From positions 1 to 16,681 of the forward strand of contig JAHENH010000158.1 of the NCBI GenBank assembly GCA_018609935.1: a DNA stretch of 16,681 bases. Direction: 5' to 3'. The DNA comes from Halobacteriales archaeon. Its GTDB lineage: Archaea; Halobacteriota; Halobacteria; Halorutilales; JAHENH01. A model generated the notes under the pieces. It saw only the letters and a list, made by a program, of their open reading frames with translations, was not told where the DNA came from and ran no database searches. This document shows positions 1 to 11,166 of the stretch, piece by piece (the stretch's first letter is position 1; each line of letters opens with the position of its first letter). Both the position numbers and the translations under genes were made by a program.

Positions 1-384
1 CCATAGAGAATAAACCCCACCGATAAGGTATCTGAGAGAAATCTTCTCCAGAAACCCCGTCGCCTTACAACGAAGAGAAGTAACTAGTGATGAACCTTTA
101 TTATATCCACATGAAAATCTAAGTGAGACTAGATGCTTTATGGATTAAAACGAGAGAAATGTTATAGATATAGTGGATATTTCTTTGTCTCATATAATTC
201 ATCACAAGAAATATCTATGTATATATCAGCTGAACTGCGTGGATAAAATAGTTGGTGGGTACTAGGTTGGAATTTTAATGAATATATAGATCGTCAATCA
301 GTCGAAATAATAAATCAAAAGAAAGAATGGGTTGAAACTGACGGCGTCTTAGAGGTTGCTCAAGGAAACTATAGAGATTCTCCT
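1..384 (+). pseudogene. Decayed coding sequence, unidentified, cut by the window edge
   Basis: Two stretches of protein-like sequence lie in different plus-strand frames. Frame 2 (about 14-145) reads like coding sequence, including the string LREIFSRNPVALQRREVTSD, and stops at TAA 146-148. Frame 1 (133-384) continues with residues such as YRYSGYFFVSYNSSQEISMY and NSWWVLGWNFNEYIDRQSVE, with one internal TAA at 244-246 and an end at TGA 385-387. The amino-acid make-up (W, Y, N, Q and E-rich patches) resembles real protein rather than random AT-rich DNA. A frameshift plus an internal stop would then make this a pseudogene. I do not recognise the family. The start lies outside the window or has been lost. 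It could also be a chance open stretch, since no motif confirms it. Confidence 0.4.
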
Positions 385-445
385 TGAATATTATATCTTG
401 GTAGTATTATAGATTTTTTACTTATTTAGATATGGTTCATTATAG

Positions 446-462
446 AGATTAAATCTTTTTTT
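446..462 (+). terminator. Possible T-tract terminator
   Basis: A short self-complementary stretch (AGATT, A, AATCT) runs into seven T residues at 456-462, downstream of the decayed coding region. The loop is too small for a good hairpin, so only the T-tract supports the call. Archaeal termination can use T-tracts alone. Confidence 0.2.
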
Positions 463-575
463 ATTATCAAGTAAGATAAGATTCAGAATAACTGACACAT
501 ACTATTCGATCAATACTTCGACACATTTATCGACTTCAAAAGATCATGCGTTCTACTGTTCTATGTGTAATTATT

Positions 576-648
576 TAGTCCCGCCTGGATTCGAACCAGG
601 GTTACGGCGTCCAGAGCGCCGCGTGATTGGCCACTACACCACGGGACT
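576..648 (-). tRNA. tRNA-Gln (anticodon CUG)
   Basis: Read on the minus strand, the cloverleaf is complete. The acceptor stem AGTCCCG pairs with CGGGACT, and the discriminator is A. The D arm is GTGTAGTGGCCAATCAC. The anticodon stem CGGCG/CGCCG holds the loop CTCTGGA, giving anticodon CTG for the Gln codon CAG. The T arm CTGGTTCGAATCCAG has the canonical TTCGAAT loop. The 3' CCA is not encoded and no intron is present. The gene is divergent from the dehydrogenase gene that starts at 764. Confidence 0.95.
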
Positions 649-656
649 CTAATCGG

Positions 657-682
657 TTTTATATATTTATAGCTATTTAAGG
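657..682 (-). promoter_or_regulatory. Candidate TATA region for tRNA-Gln
   Basis: On the minus strand an AT-rich stretch contains TTAAATA (673-679) and ATAAATATATAAAA (657-670) directly upstream of the tRNA. The first lies about 26 bases before the mature 5' end, the usual archaeal TATA distance. The second would be too close unless transcription starts inside the gene. The location is inferred from spacing only. Confidence 0.35.
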
Positions 683-763
683 CCCTTTTAGGGATATATC
701 TGTCTTTTTTTCTTTAGATAAAAAATAATGGGGATTTGTTAATAGTTGGTGTCTAAGGTTTTT

Positions 764-1744
764 ATGGAGACTCTCCTTTTAGGTCCAAAAGAAGTTAAAA
801 AAAGCGTATCAATGGAAAAAGTCATAGATGCTGTAGAAGATGCCTTTAGAGCGCATTATCTTGGTGAGTCTATAATGCCGCCAAAGAGCTATATTGACCT
901 CTCTGAAAAATATAATGGAGATTTTAGAGCTATGCCTGCTTTTTTAGAGGGTTCCTCAGGTATAAAGTGGGTTAATTCCCATCCTGACAATCCCGTTGAC
1001 CATGATCTACCCACAGTTATGGGTGTTATGATATATAATGACCCAGAAACGGCTTTTCCCTTAGCTATTTTAGATGGAACAACTTTAACCAGATATCGTA
1101 CAGGTGCTGCAGCAGCAGTTGCTACTAAATATCTGGCCCCCAAAAATTCATCTACTTTAGGTCTAGTTGGAGCAGGAGTTCAGGCACATACTCAAGTTGA
1201 GGGTATTTCTAGTATAGTTGATATTGAAAAAGTATTTGTTTATGATATAGATGAAGATGCTATAGAAGAATTTATAGAAAAAGAAAAAGAAAAAGAAAGA
1301 AAGTATGAATTAGTTAAAGGAAATTTAGCAGATATATCTAGATGTGATATAATCTCTACCGTAACACCATCTAGGTCACCTATACTTGAAAATGTGGAAA
1401 AAGGTACGCATATAAATGCTGTGGGTGCTGATGCCCCAGATAAACAAGAACTTAGTATAGATATCCTAGAAAATTCAAAGATAGTCGTAGATGACTGGGA
1501 ACAATGCTCAGAAAGCGGTGAAATAAATACGGCAATATCAAAGGGAATATTAAATAAAAAAGATATATATGGAGAGTTAGGAGGAGTAGTCGCTGGAGAA
1601 CTTAATATTAGAAAAAAAAGAGATGATATAACTATATTTGATTCTACAGGATTAGCGGTACAAGACGTAAGTTCCTCAAAAGTAATATATGAAACAGCAA
1701 AACAAAAAAATATAGGAAAATCTATTAAACTAGTAGACACATAA
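764..1744 (+). CDS. Alanine dehydrogenase / ornithine cyclodeaminase family protein
   Basis: The 326-residue protein belongs to the ornithine cyclodeaminase/mu-crystallin family and most resembles archaeal alanine dehydrogenase of the Archaeoglobus type, which interconverts L-alanine and pyruvate plus ammonia using NAD. Visible marks are MPPKSY with Lys41, FRAMPA with Arg55, GIKWVNSHP around Lys68, YRTGAAAA (111-118), the Rossmann loop GLVGAGVQAH (133-142) and GADAPDKQEL (221-230), whose Asp223 matches the family's catalytic aspartate. FDSTGLAVQD lies near the C-terminus. I chose ATG 764 because METLLLGPKEV lines up with the usual family start. In-frame TTG 746 and GTG 749 lie upstream, and a TATA-like box at 713-722 would put the transcript start near 746, so a start six codons earlier is possible. 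The substrate (alanine, ornithine or another imino acid) cannot be fixed from sequence alone. Confidence 0.85.
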   Translation: METLLLGPKEVKKSVSMEKVIDAVEDAFRAHYLGESIMPPKSYIDLSEKYNGDFRAMPAFLEGSSGIKWVNSHPDNPVDHDLPTVMGVMIYNDPETAFPLAILDGTTLTRYRTGAAAAVATKYLAPKNSSTLGLVGAGVQAHTQVEGISSIVDIEKVFVYDIDEDAIEEFIEKEKEKERKYELVKGNLADISRCDIISTVTPSRSPILENVEKGTHINAVGADAPDKQELSIDILENSKIVVDDWEQCSESGEINTAISKGILNKKDIYGELGGVVAGELNIRKKRDDITIFDSTGLAVQDVSSSKVIYETAKQKNIGKSIKLVDT

Positions 1745-1888
1745 GCTACTCCAAATTACTAATTTATCATATCAAATAATTTTATCAATATAGTCAAAAC
1801 CAATGTACTAAAAACTCTACCACCACAATTTTATGGAAATATCATATAGAAGCATTCTACTTTACTATTTGTAAACATATATAGATAT

Positions 1889-2638
1889 ATGCCGGATATA
1901 CCTAGCGACCATCCTAGATATGATTCTTTATTAACACGAAAAAAAATAGAAAAGGGAATAGAAAAAGATATAACAGGAAAACAGGGATTAATAGCTCAGG
2001 GTAGAGGAGAAGCATTTGATTATCTTTTAGGTGAAAAAACAATAGATAGTGCTTTTAACGCTGAAAGAGCAGCAGTTGCTTGTATGCTATTAGCTGACAA
2101 ACCAGTTATCTCAGTTAATGGAAATGTAGCCGCACTTTGTCCCGAATACACAGTAGAGCTAGCAGACATAGTTGAAGGTGAAATAGAAGTTAATATATTT
2201 TATAGAACAGAAAAAAGAGAGAAAAATATAGCTGAACACCTAAAAAAACATGGAGCTAAAAACGTAAAAGGAGTAAAGCCAAATGCAGAAATACCAGATC
2301 TTTCCAGTGAAAGAGCTAAAGTAGACAAAGACGGAATATATAGTGCAGATGTTGTATTAATACCCCTAGAAGATGGTGACAGATGCGAAGCTTTAGTCGA
2401 AATGGGAAAAACAGAGATAGTAATAGATTTAAATCCACTATCAAGATCAGCCCGTAAATCAGATATACCAATAATAGACAACATAACAAGAGCTTTCCCA
2501 AACATGGTAGAAATCACAAAAAACCTAAAAAACAAAGACGACAACCATCTAGAAAAAATTTTGAAAAAATTCAACAAAACAAAGACATTATCAGATGCAG
2601 AACAAAAAATACGAACCGTAAATAAGAATTCAGATTGA
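1889..2638 (+). CDS. 4-phosphopantoate--beta-alanine ligase (archaeal phosphopantothenate synthetase)
   Basis: The 249-residue soluble enzyme matches the archaeal phosphopantothenate synthetase family. It joins 4-phosphopantoate to beta-alanine using ATP in the archaeal route to coenzyme A, together with pantoate kinase. Family motifs are IPSDHPRYDSLLTRKKI near the N-terminus, GRGEAFDYLLGE (38-49), SVNGNVAAL (75-83), PLEDGDRCEALVEMGK and DLNPLSRSARKSDIPIIDN in the C-terminal half, followed by AFPNM. Length is normal for the family, though the last 35 or so residues are lysine-rich and poorly conserved. No Shine-Dalgarno motif precedes ATG 1889. A TATA-like TTTACTATTT at 1861-1870 is 24 bases upstream, so the mRNA is probably leaderless. 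Pantoate kinase is not next to it here, so the gene appears to be transcribed alone. Confidence 0.93.
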   Translation: MPDIPSDHPRYDSLLTRKKIEKGIEKDITGKQGLIAQGRGEAFDYLLGEKTIDSAFNAERAAVACMLLADKPVISVNGNVAALCPEYTVELADIVEGEIEVNIFYRTEKREKNIAEHLKKHGAKNVKGVKPNAEIPDLSSERAKVDKDGIYSADVVLIPLEDGDRCEALVEMGKTEIVIDLNPLSRSARKSDIPIIDNITRAFPNMVEITKNLKNKDDNHLEKILKKFNKTKTLSDAEQKIRTVNKNSD

Positions 2639-3103
2639 TCTATAAACTATATAAAAATCCTAATTTTATCTAAAAACTCCCCCCTACAGGGTTACATCTA
2701 TAACATAAAAAACAAGAATATATACCAGACAAAAAAGAGAGAATCTCAGGCTTAACCATTAGGTAGATTCACTAATAGCTTTATTCTTTAATATAAATAT
2801 AGGATTTTCTAACATCAGAGTTTGTTTATAAAAAAGTTCGAATTTCGGAGATATAGTATATTTGATAAACTACTCTATAGTAGAGTTTTAGTCTTTCAGC
2901 AAAAAACAACTACCCTCCAACACAAAAAACAGAAAAATATATTATATAGAAACAGAGACCTACCACAGTCTCAAACTAAAACAAAAACTTCCTATTTATT
3001 TTTATATATTAACAAGTAAATAAATAATCTATTAGAAAAGAACAGTTCTAAATATCTGAAAAAAGAAGAAAAAACAGAAAAACATCTATAATACCTAAAT
3101 AAA
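2639..3103. other. AT-rich intergenic stretch, no gene supported
   Basis: This stretch is AT-rich with short poly-A runs. One small inverted repeat (ACTCTA 2872-2877, TAGAGT 2881-2886) could fold weakly and is followed by TTTT. A 65-codon open frame at 2822-3019 is dominated by K, Q, T and Y with no domain and no ribosome site, so I do not call it a gene. No repeats or RNA genes were found. Confidence 0.5.
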
Positions 3104-3718
3104 ATGGAAAGTACAACGGTAGAACCCGAAAAGATAGAAGATATAGAAGAAGTAGATATACCTGAACCTTTACTAGAAGCTATAAAAAAGGAAATGGACT
3201 ATCTAAAAAACAGAGGATTAAAACTAGTACGACTAAGAACAAGAGAAAACTCAGACAAAGTATATCAATCAACAATATATGCAGGAGATGAAATGTATAG
3301 ACTAACTGAAGTACAACCTGGACAGATATCCAAAACAATTTTCAGAAACCCAGAACCCCTTGAAATAACAACAGAAGAAAAAACAGAGACAGCAACAACA
3401 GGAGAAGAAATACAAGAAGACATACCAGATGAAGAAAAAGAAAAAACCTACCAAGTAGAACTAGTCAAAGAAGGCGCTAAAATAGAAGTACAAGGAGACC
3501 AATATATCCTAGATGCCGCAGAAGAACAAGGATTCGACCTTCCATACTCATGTAGAGAAGGTGAATGTTTATCCTGTTCAGCACTAATAGAGGAAGGAAA
3601 TGTAGACCAACCAAGAGCAAATGCTATAGACAAAGAAGAAAAACAAAAAGGATACGCACTAACATGTATAGCTATGCCCCGATCAAACCTAAAAGTAAGA
3701 ACCAACGAAAAACCATAA
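3104..3718 (+). CDS. Plant-type [2Fe-2S] ferredoxin with a long N-terminal extension
   Basis: The C-terminal domain (about 115-200) is a plant/haloarchaeal-type [2Fe-2S] ferredoxin, a small cytoplasmic electron carrier. Its cluster ligands are Cys150, Cys155, Cys158 and Cys188 in the classic CX4CX2CX29C spacing, within PYSCREGECLSCSA and GYALTCIAMP. Residues 1-18 are acidic. Residues 19-88 look like a folded domain of unknown type (IPEPLLEAIKKEMDYL, then YQSTIYAGDEMYRLTEVQPG). Residues 89-114 are a Glu/Thr-rich linker. At 204 residues it is about twice the length of a simple plant-type ferredoxin and longer than the usual haloarchaeal form. The redox partner is not evident, because neighbours on either side are a CoA enzyme and the rRNA operon. 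ATG 3104 is the first in-frame start. The ferredoxin assignment is firm; the role of the N-terminal region is unknown. Confidence 0.9.
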   Translation: MESTTVEPEKIEDIEEVDIPEPLLEAIKKEMDYLKNRGLKLVRLRTRENSDKVYQSTIYAGDEMYRLTEVQPGQISKTIFRNPEPLEITTEEKTETATTGEEIQEDIPDEEKEKTYQVELVKEGAKIEVQGDQYILDAAEEQGFDLPYSCREGECLSCSALIEEGNVDQPRANAIDKEEKQKGYALTCIAMPRSNLKVRTNEKP

Positions 3719-4074
3719 ACCAAAATATAAAATATAAATTAACCACCCAGTATAGCTATAAAACACACAACTAAACAATATTAGATCTAACACAGAAAAG
3801 CAACCCTACATAATTTTCTACCTATAAACACTACCTATTAAGTCTAATATCTATACACTAATTTTTATTTAATTATAGATAAGTTGTAGACACTTAAAAA
3901 ATATCCACAGGTCACCATAAAAACGGATTATCTGTAAACGAATATTTTCCTATTACTATTATTCCTATCTATTAGATATAGTATTTATTCAATAAATAAA
4001 AAAAACAAAATTTTAAAATAGTCAAATATTATCAATTTTTTAGTATATTTTCTAGTTTAATAAATAGTTTATTT
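3719..4074. other. AT-rich intergenic region between convergent units
   Basis: It lies between the 3' end of the ferredoxin gene (plus) and the 3' end of the rRNA operon (minus). The sequence is AT-rich with scattered T-tracts that could terminate either unit. I see no open frame, RNA gene or clear repeat. Confidence 0.5.
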
Positions 4075-4097
4075 TAAAAAAGTAAGAAAAAAGAAAG
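4075..4097 (-). terminator. T-tract terminator of the rRNA operon
   Basis: On the minus strand, just past the 5S gene, the sequence reads CTTTCTTTTTTCTTACTTTT with further T's, giving repeated T-runs without a preceding strong hairpin. Oligo-T tracts are the usual euryarchaeal termination signal. No tRNA gene follows 5S before the tract. Confidence 0.65.
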
Positions 4098-4107
4098 GTT
4101 TAGGTAT

Positions 4108-4225
4108 TTGGCGACGAGTCCTTTTCCCGAAGGCTCGCGCACTCCAGTACTCAGGATCACGTGGACGGACTTATCTACCGTGTTCGGGATGGGTACGAGA
4201 GTTTCCCCGCCGCTCTGGTCGCCAT
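4108..4225 (-). rRNA. rrf: 5S ribosomal RNA
   Basis: The minus-strand transcript begins TGGCGACCAGAGCGGCGGGG and ends with GACTCGTCGCCAA, so the terminal helix TGGCGAC/GTCGCCA closes. The internal CCCATCCCGAACACGG is the hallmark loop B/C sequence of 5S rRNA. Length is about 118 bases. It is the last gene of the operon, about 57 bases after 23S. The exact ends may be off by one or two bases. Confidence 0.95.
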
Positions 4226-4234
4226 TGGAAATAA

Positions 4235-4268
4235 AGCTATGTGTAAGTAATTTCGTCGTCCCACTAGG
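4235..4268 (-). repeat. 3' arm of the 23S rRNA processing stem
   Basis: These 34 bases are a perfect inverted copy of 7234-7267, on the other side of the 23S gene. In the pre-rRNA the two arms would form the long helix from which archaeal 23S rRNA is cut out by the splicing endonuclease and circularised. Confidence 0.92.
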
Positions 4269-4282
4269 ACTCATTTAGTGGC

Positions 4283-7219
<2,937 letters not shown>

Positions 7220-7233
7220 AGCTTACACCTGAG

Positions 7234-7267
7234 CCTAGTGGGACGACGAAATTACTTACACATAGCT
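7234..7267 (-). repeat. 5' arm of the 23S rRNA processing stem
   Basis: This is the perfect 34-base inverted partner of 4235-4268. It lies just before the mature 23S 5' end in the tRNA-Ala/23S spacer. The pair is interrupted only toward the rRNA side. I could not place a canonical bulge-helix-bulge in it by eye. Confidence 0.92.
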
Positions 7268-7402
7268 TCATCCGCACCAATAGAAACGTAAGACTAAGGC
7301 CTTACGTATATCTTAAATGGCGCGTAGCTCTTCCCACCATGCTTTCACATGGAGGTGCATCTTCTCGCATAACCCATAGAGGGTTACTTGAGATAAACCT
7401 TA
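7268..7402 (-). other. Spacer between tRNA-Ala and 23S, with small hairpins
   Basis: The spacer contains a 7-bp inverted repeat (7286-7292 with 7301-7307), a CACCATG/CATGGAGGTG imperfect hairpin near 7335-7358 and a 5-bp hairpin AACCC/GGGTT (7371-7375 with 7381-7385). They probably separate the tRNA and 23S processing domains. No gene is present. Confidence 0.55.
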
Positions 7403-7474
7403 TGGACTCAGAGGGATTTGAACCCTCGGCCTCCGCCTTGCAAAGGCGGCGCTCTGCCACTGAGCTATGAGCCC
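7403..7474 (-). tRNA. tRNA-Ala (anticodon UGC) in the rRNA spacer
   Basis: On the minus strand the acceptor GGGCTCA pairs with TGAGTCC and the discriminator is A. The D arm is AGCTCAGTGGCAGAGC. The anticodon stem CCGCC/GGCGG holds the loop TTTGCAA, giving anticodon TGC. The T arm GAGGGTTCAAATCCCTC is canonical. CCA is not encoded. A tRNA-Ala(UGC) between 16S and 23S is the standard euryarchaeal arrangement. Confidence 0.97.
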
Positions 7475-7492
7475 TAAGATCGAATCTTAAAA

Positions 7493-7521
7493 TCGGCTTT
7501 CCTCTTTAGCGTCCAGTGAGT
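7493..7521 (-). repeat. 3' arm of the 16S rRNA processing stem with bulge-helix-bulge
   Basis: This pairs with 9022-9051. The outer helix is TCGGCTTTCCTC with GAGGAAAGCCGA (12 bp). A 5-bp central helix GGCGT/ACGCT is flanked by an AAA bulge on this arm and an AATC or AATCT bulge on the other, then an 8-bp helix CAGTGAGT/ACTCACTG. That is close to the bulge-helix-bulge cut by the archaeal tRNA-splicing endonuclease. Confidence 0.85.
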
Positions 7522-7527
7522 TTTACG

Positions 7528-8997
<1,470 letters not shown>

Positions 8998-9103
8998 CAG
9001 CGGGGGAGTTCCCCGCGTAATACTCACTGAGATTACGCCGAGGAAAGCCGACTTCAGATCCGACCTTTACGCAGAGCGCAGGTCTCGGATCCTCATTTTT
9101 TTC
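8998..9103 (-). other. rRNA operon leader with structured hairpins
   Basis: The leader holds a GC hairpin directly before 16S (GCGGGG 9000-9005 with CCCCGC 9011-9016). It also holds the 5' arm of the 16S processing stem (9022-9051) and a 10-bp hairpin with a 2-base bulge (9057-9066 with 9080-9091). All are GC-rich relative to the DNA just upstream, which marks the probable extent of the transcribed leader. Confidence 0.6.
9022..9051 (-). repeat. 5' arm of the 16S rRNA processing stem
   Basis: Partner of 7493-7521. ACTCACTG (9022-9029) and GAGGAAAGCCGA (9040-9051) on the plus strand pair with the matching blocks downstream of 16S, leaving a bulge-helix-bulge between the two helices. Confidence 0.85.
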
Positions 9104-9184
9104 GTAATATAGCATAAATCATCTATTGTCTTAAAGTTAACGAAAACAAAGGTTAGTACTGTATTTAGCTAGTTTTATACGGTG
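9104..9184 (-). promoter_or_regulatory. Candidate rRNA operon promoter region
   Basis: Two TATA-like sites lie upstream of the leader on the minus strand: CACCGTATAAAAC (9172-9184), preceded by a C-rich BRE-like stretch, and TTTATGCTATATTACG (9104-9119). Either could place a start 25-30 bases downstream. Tandem rRNA promoters occur in euryarchaea. This is inferred from composition and spacing only. Confidence 0.4.
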
Positions 9185-9374
9185 GGAAAATCAGTGGATA
9201 GTGTTAAGTAATTTTAATTAAAAAATATTTTTTAGTATTAATTAAAAGAAAATTTTAATTAAATATATAAAGAAATTTATATTTTTTTTATATATTACAA
9301 CTAACAATCTTAAAAACCATACAAAAGAAATTAAAAAAATAAATCTATTTCTTTATAATTTAAACTTATCTTAA

Positions 9375-9719
9375 CTATACTTTAAAAGACTCACCACATC
9401 CACAAGTCTGCTCAGCATTTGGGTTCTCAACCTTAAAACCAGAAGCCTCCAACGAATCCACATAATCTACTTCACTACCCTCCAATAGATCAGCTGAATG
9501 TTCATCTACAATCAACTTAACACCCTTATCCTTCATTGAATAATCATCATCTGAAACATCATCATCAAACTGCATACCATAACTATATCCAGAACATCCA
9601 CCTCTCTGTACATATATACGAATCCCATATTTATCATTTAACCCCTGATCCTCCATGATATCTTTTGCTTTTTGTGCCGCTTTATCAGTAATCGACAAAA
9701 TTTGCTTTTGCTCCTGCAT
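9375..9719 (-). CDS. A-type iron-sulfur carrier protein (HesB/IscA/ErpA family)
   Basis: The 114-residue protein has the three conserved cysteines of A-type carriers: Cys42 in RGGCSGYSYGM, and Cys106 and Cys108 in TCGCGESF at the C-terminus. Such proteins bind an Fe-S cluster or iron and hand it to apo-enzymes in the cytoplasm. The length is typical. An acidic run FDDDVSDDD (51-59) sits in the variable loop, which fits a high-salt cytoplasm. The gene is monocistronic, reads away from ThiI and toward the rRNA operon promoter. A TATA-like CTTTAAGG on the minus strand (9743-9750) is about 28 bases before the ATG, which suggests a leaderless mRNA. The specific target and subfamily (IscA versus ErpA) cannot be told from sequence. 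Confidence 0.92.
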   Translation of the reverse strand: MQEQKQILSITDKAAQKAKDIMEDQGLNDKYGIRIYVQRGGCSGYSYGMQFDDDVSDDDYSMKDKGVKLIVDEHSADLLEGSEVDYVDSLEASGFKVENPNAEQTCGCGESFKV

Positions 9720-9952
9720 AAATAAAAAACGGTTCCTGTAACCCTTAAAGTTTTTCTTAAACCTAAAAAGAAACTAAACACCAAATCAACAAAACATTCA
9801 ACAATAAATTTTAAAAAATAACACATAAAATAATTTCCTAAAAAATTCTAAACTAAGACAAAAATTCTAAAAACACGTAAAATAAAAAATTAATCTTATA
9901 TACATATATAACCTCAAAGAAGATTTAGTAGTATTCAACCTATAAAATAAAT

Positions 9953-11119
9953 ATGAAACCTCCAGGCTGTGATTCAGTAATAGTAAGATATGGTGAAATA
10001 GGGGTTAAGAGCATAAATACCCGTATAGCAATGGAAAAAAAACTATGTTCAAACCTGGAGGAAATACTAAAACACAGAAATATATCAGGAAAAACAGAAA
10101 GAGAACTAGGAAGAATATTTATACGTACAGAAGAACCTGAAAAAGCTGCTAAAGCAGCATGTGACTGTTTCGGAGTAGTATCAACAAGTCCAACAAAATC
10201 AATACCCTCAAAAAAAGAAAAAATAACCAAAACAATACTTAAAACAGCCAAAAAAAGATTTAAAGGAGAAAGCTTTGCAATAAAAGCAAGATGTACAGAA
10301 ACACCATTCAGAAGTAAAGAAATAGAAGAAAAAGCAGGAGATCTAGTACGAAAAGAAACAAAAGCAAAAGTAGACCTAGACTCACCAGACTTTACTATAT
10401 ATGCAGAATGCAGAGAAAAAGAAGCATTCGTATTTCTAGAAAAACTACCAGGAGTCAAAGGACTCCCACTAGGAACACAAAACAAACTTGTAACCCTAAT
10501 AAGCGGAGGAATAGACTCCCCAGTAGCTGCATGGAAAGTAATGAAAAGAGGATGTGAAATAATACCGGTATATTTTGATCTAGAAAAATATGGAGGAGTG
10601 GACCATATAGAAAGAGCATTTGAAACAGTAAGAAAACTATCAAAATATGCGCCAAATAAAGACCTAAGAATAAGAAAAATACCAGCCGGCGAAGCAATAG
10701 AACTCCTTCAAAAAGAAACAGAAAAAACAAGAATGATATCATATAGACGTTTCATGTTTAAAGCAGCAAAAAAGATAGCTGAAAAAGAACATGCATCAGG
10801 GATAGTAACCGGAGAATCAATAGGACAAAAATCAAGTCAGACAATACAAAATCTCTCTATAACCTCAAAAACCATCAACATACCAATATATAGACCTCTT
10901 TTATCTATGGATAAACAAGAAATAATAGATAAAGCAAAATCAATAGGAACATTCCAAGATTCAACAATAAATACAGGATGCCATAAAATAGCTCCAAATA
11001 AACCCACAACTAAAGCCACCTTAAAAGATGTAAAACAAAAAGAACCAAACAATCTATTAAATCTAGCAAAAAAGAAAGCAAAAGAAACCACTATTGAAAA
11101 AATATCAAAAACACAATAA
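9953..11119 (+). CDS. thiI: tRNA 4-thiouridine synthase ThiI, without rhodanese domain
   Basis: The 388-residue enzyme adenylates and thiolates uridine 8 of tRNA. The N-terminal ferredoxin-like and THUMP domains span about 1-170 (RYGEIGVKS at 12-20, FVFLEKLPGVKGLPLGTQNK near 159-178). The PP-loop ATP-binding motif SGGIDSP is at 184-190 and marks the adenylation domain. TGESIGQKSSQTIQNL (286-301) and YRPLLSMDKQEI (313-324) are further family motifs. Cys343, in TGCHKIAPNKPTTKA, corresponds to the catalytic disulfide partner cysteine of E. coli ThiI. The C-terminal rhodanese domain of the bacterial enzyme is missing, as in most archaeal ThiI, which may use sulfide or another donor. The C-terminal 35 residues are lysine-rich. 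TrmY, another tRNA-modifying enzyme, follows after 47 bases. Confidence 0.94.
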   Translation: MKPPGCDSVIVRYGEIGVKSINTRIAMEKKLCSNLEEILKHRNISGKTERELGRIFIRTEEPEKAAKAACDCFGVVSTSPTKSIPSKKEKITKTILKTAKKRFKGESFAIKARCTETPFRSKEIEEKAGDLVRKETKAKVDLDSPDFTIYAECREKEAFVFLEKLPGVKGLPLGTQNKLVTLISGGIDSPVAAWKVMKRGCEIIPVYFDLEKYGGVDHIERAFETVRKLSKYAPNKDLRIRKIPAGEAIELLQKETEKTRMISYRRFMFKAAKKIAEKEHASGIVTGESIGQKSSQTIQNLSITSKTINIPIYRPLLSMDKQEIIDKAKSIGTFQDSTINTGCHKIAPNKPTTKATLKDVKQKEPNNLLNLAKKKAKETTIEKISKTQ

Positions 11120-11137
11120 AACCATATTTCCGATAAA

Positions 11138-11147
11138 TTATATAAAT
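11138..11147 (+). promoter_or_regulatory. TATA box of trmY
   Basis: TTATATAAAT is centred 24 bases before ATG 11167 in the short thiI-trmY gap. This gives trmY its own likely promoter and a leaderless transcript. Confidence 0.5.
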
Positions 11148-11166
11148 ATCTATATAAAAAGAATTA

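Noticed and set aside
1240..1740. 166-codon antisense open frame within the dehydrogenase gene
   Set aside because: It is the complement of a well-conserved coding region and is Ser/Ile/Phe-rich, as expected for a shadow frame.
2822..3019. 65-codon open frame between the CoA enzyme and the ferredoxin
   Set aside because: Composition is that of translated AT-rich intergenic DNA (K, Q, T, Y), with no domain, no ribosome site and no convincing promoter.
4075..4107. A tRNA gene after 5S, as in some euryarchaea
   Set aside because: Only T-tracts follow 5S on the minus strand. No cloverleaf can be drawn before the ferredoxin gene.
9185..9374. Repeated TTTTAATTAAA blocks upstream of the rRNA promoter as a possible operator
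   Set aside because: Two or three copies of such a simple AT motif are expected by chance in this composition.
9940..10485. 181-codon antisense open frame within thiI
   Set aside because: ThiI on the plus strand has clear THUMP and PP-loop motifs. The antisense frame has no recognisable feature.
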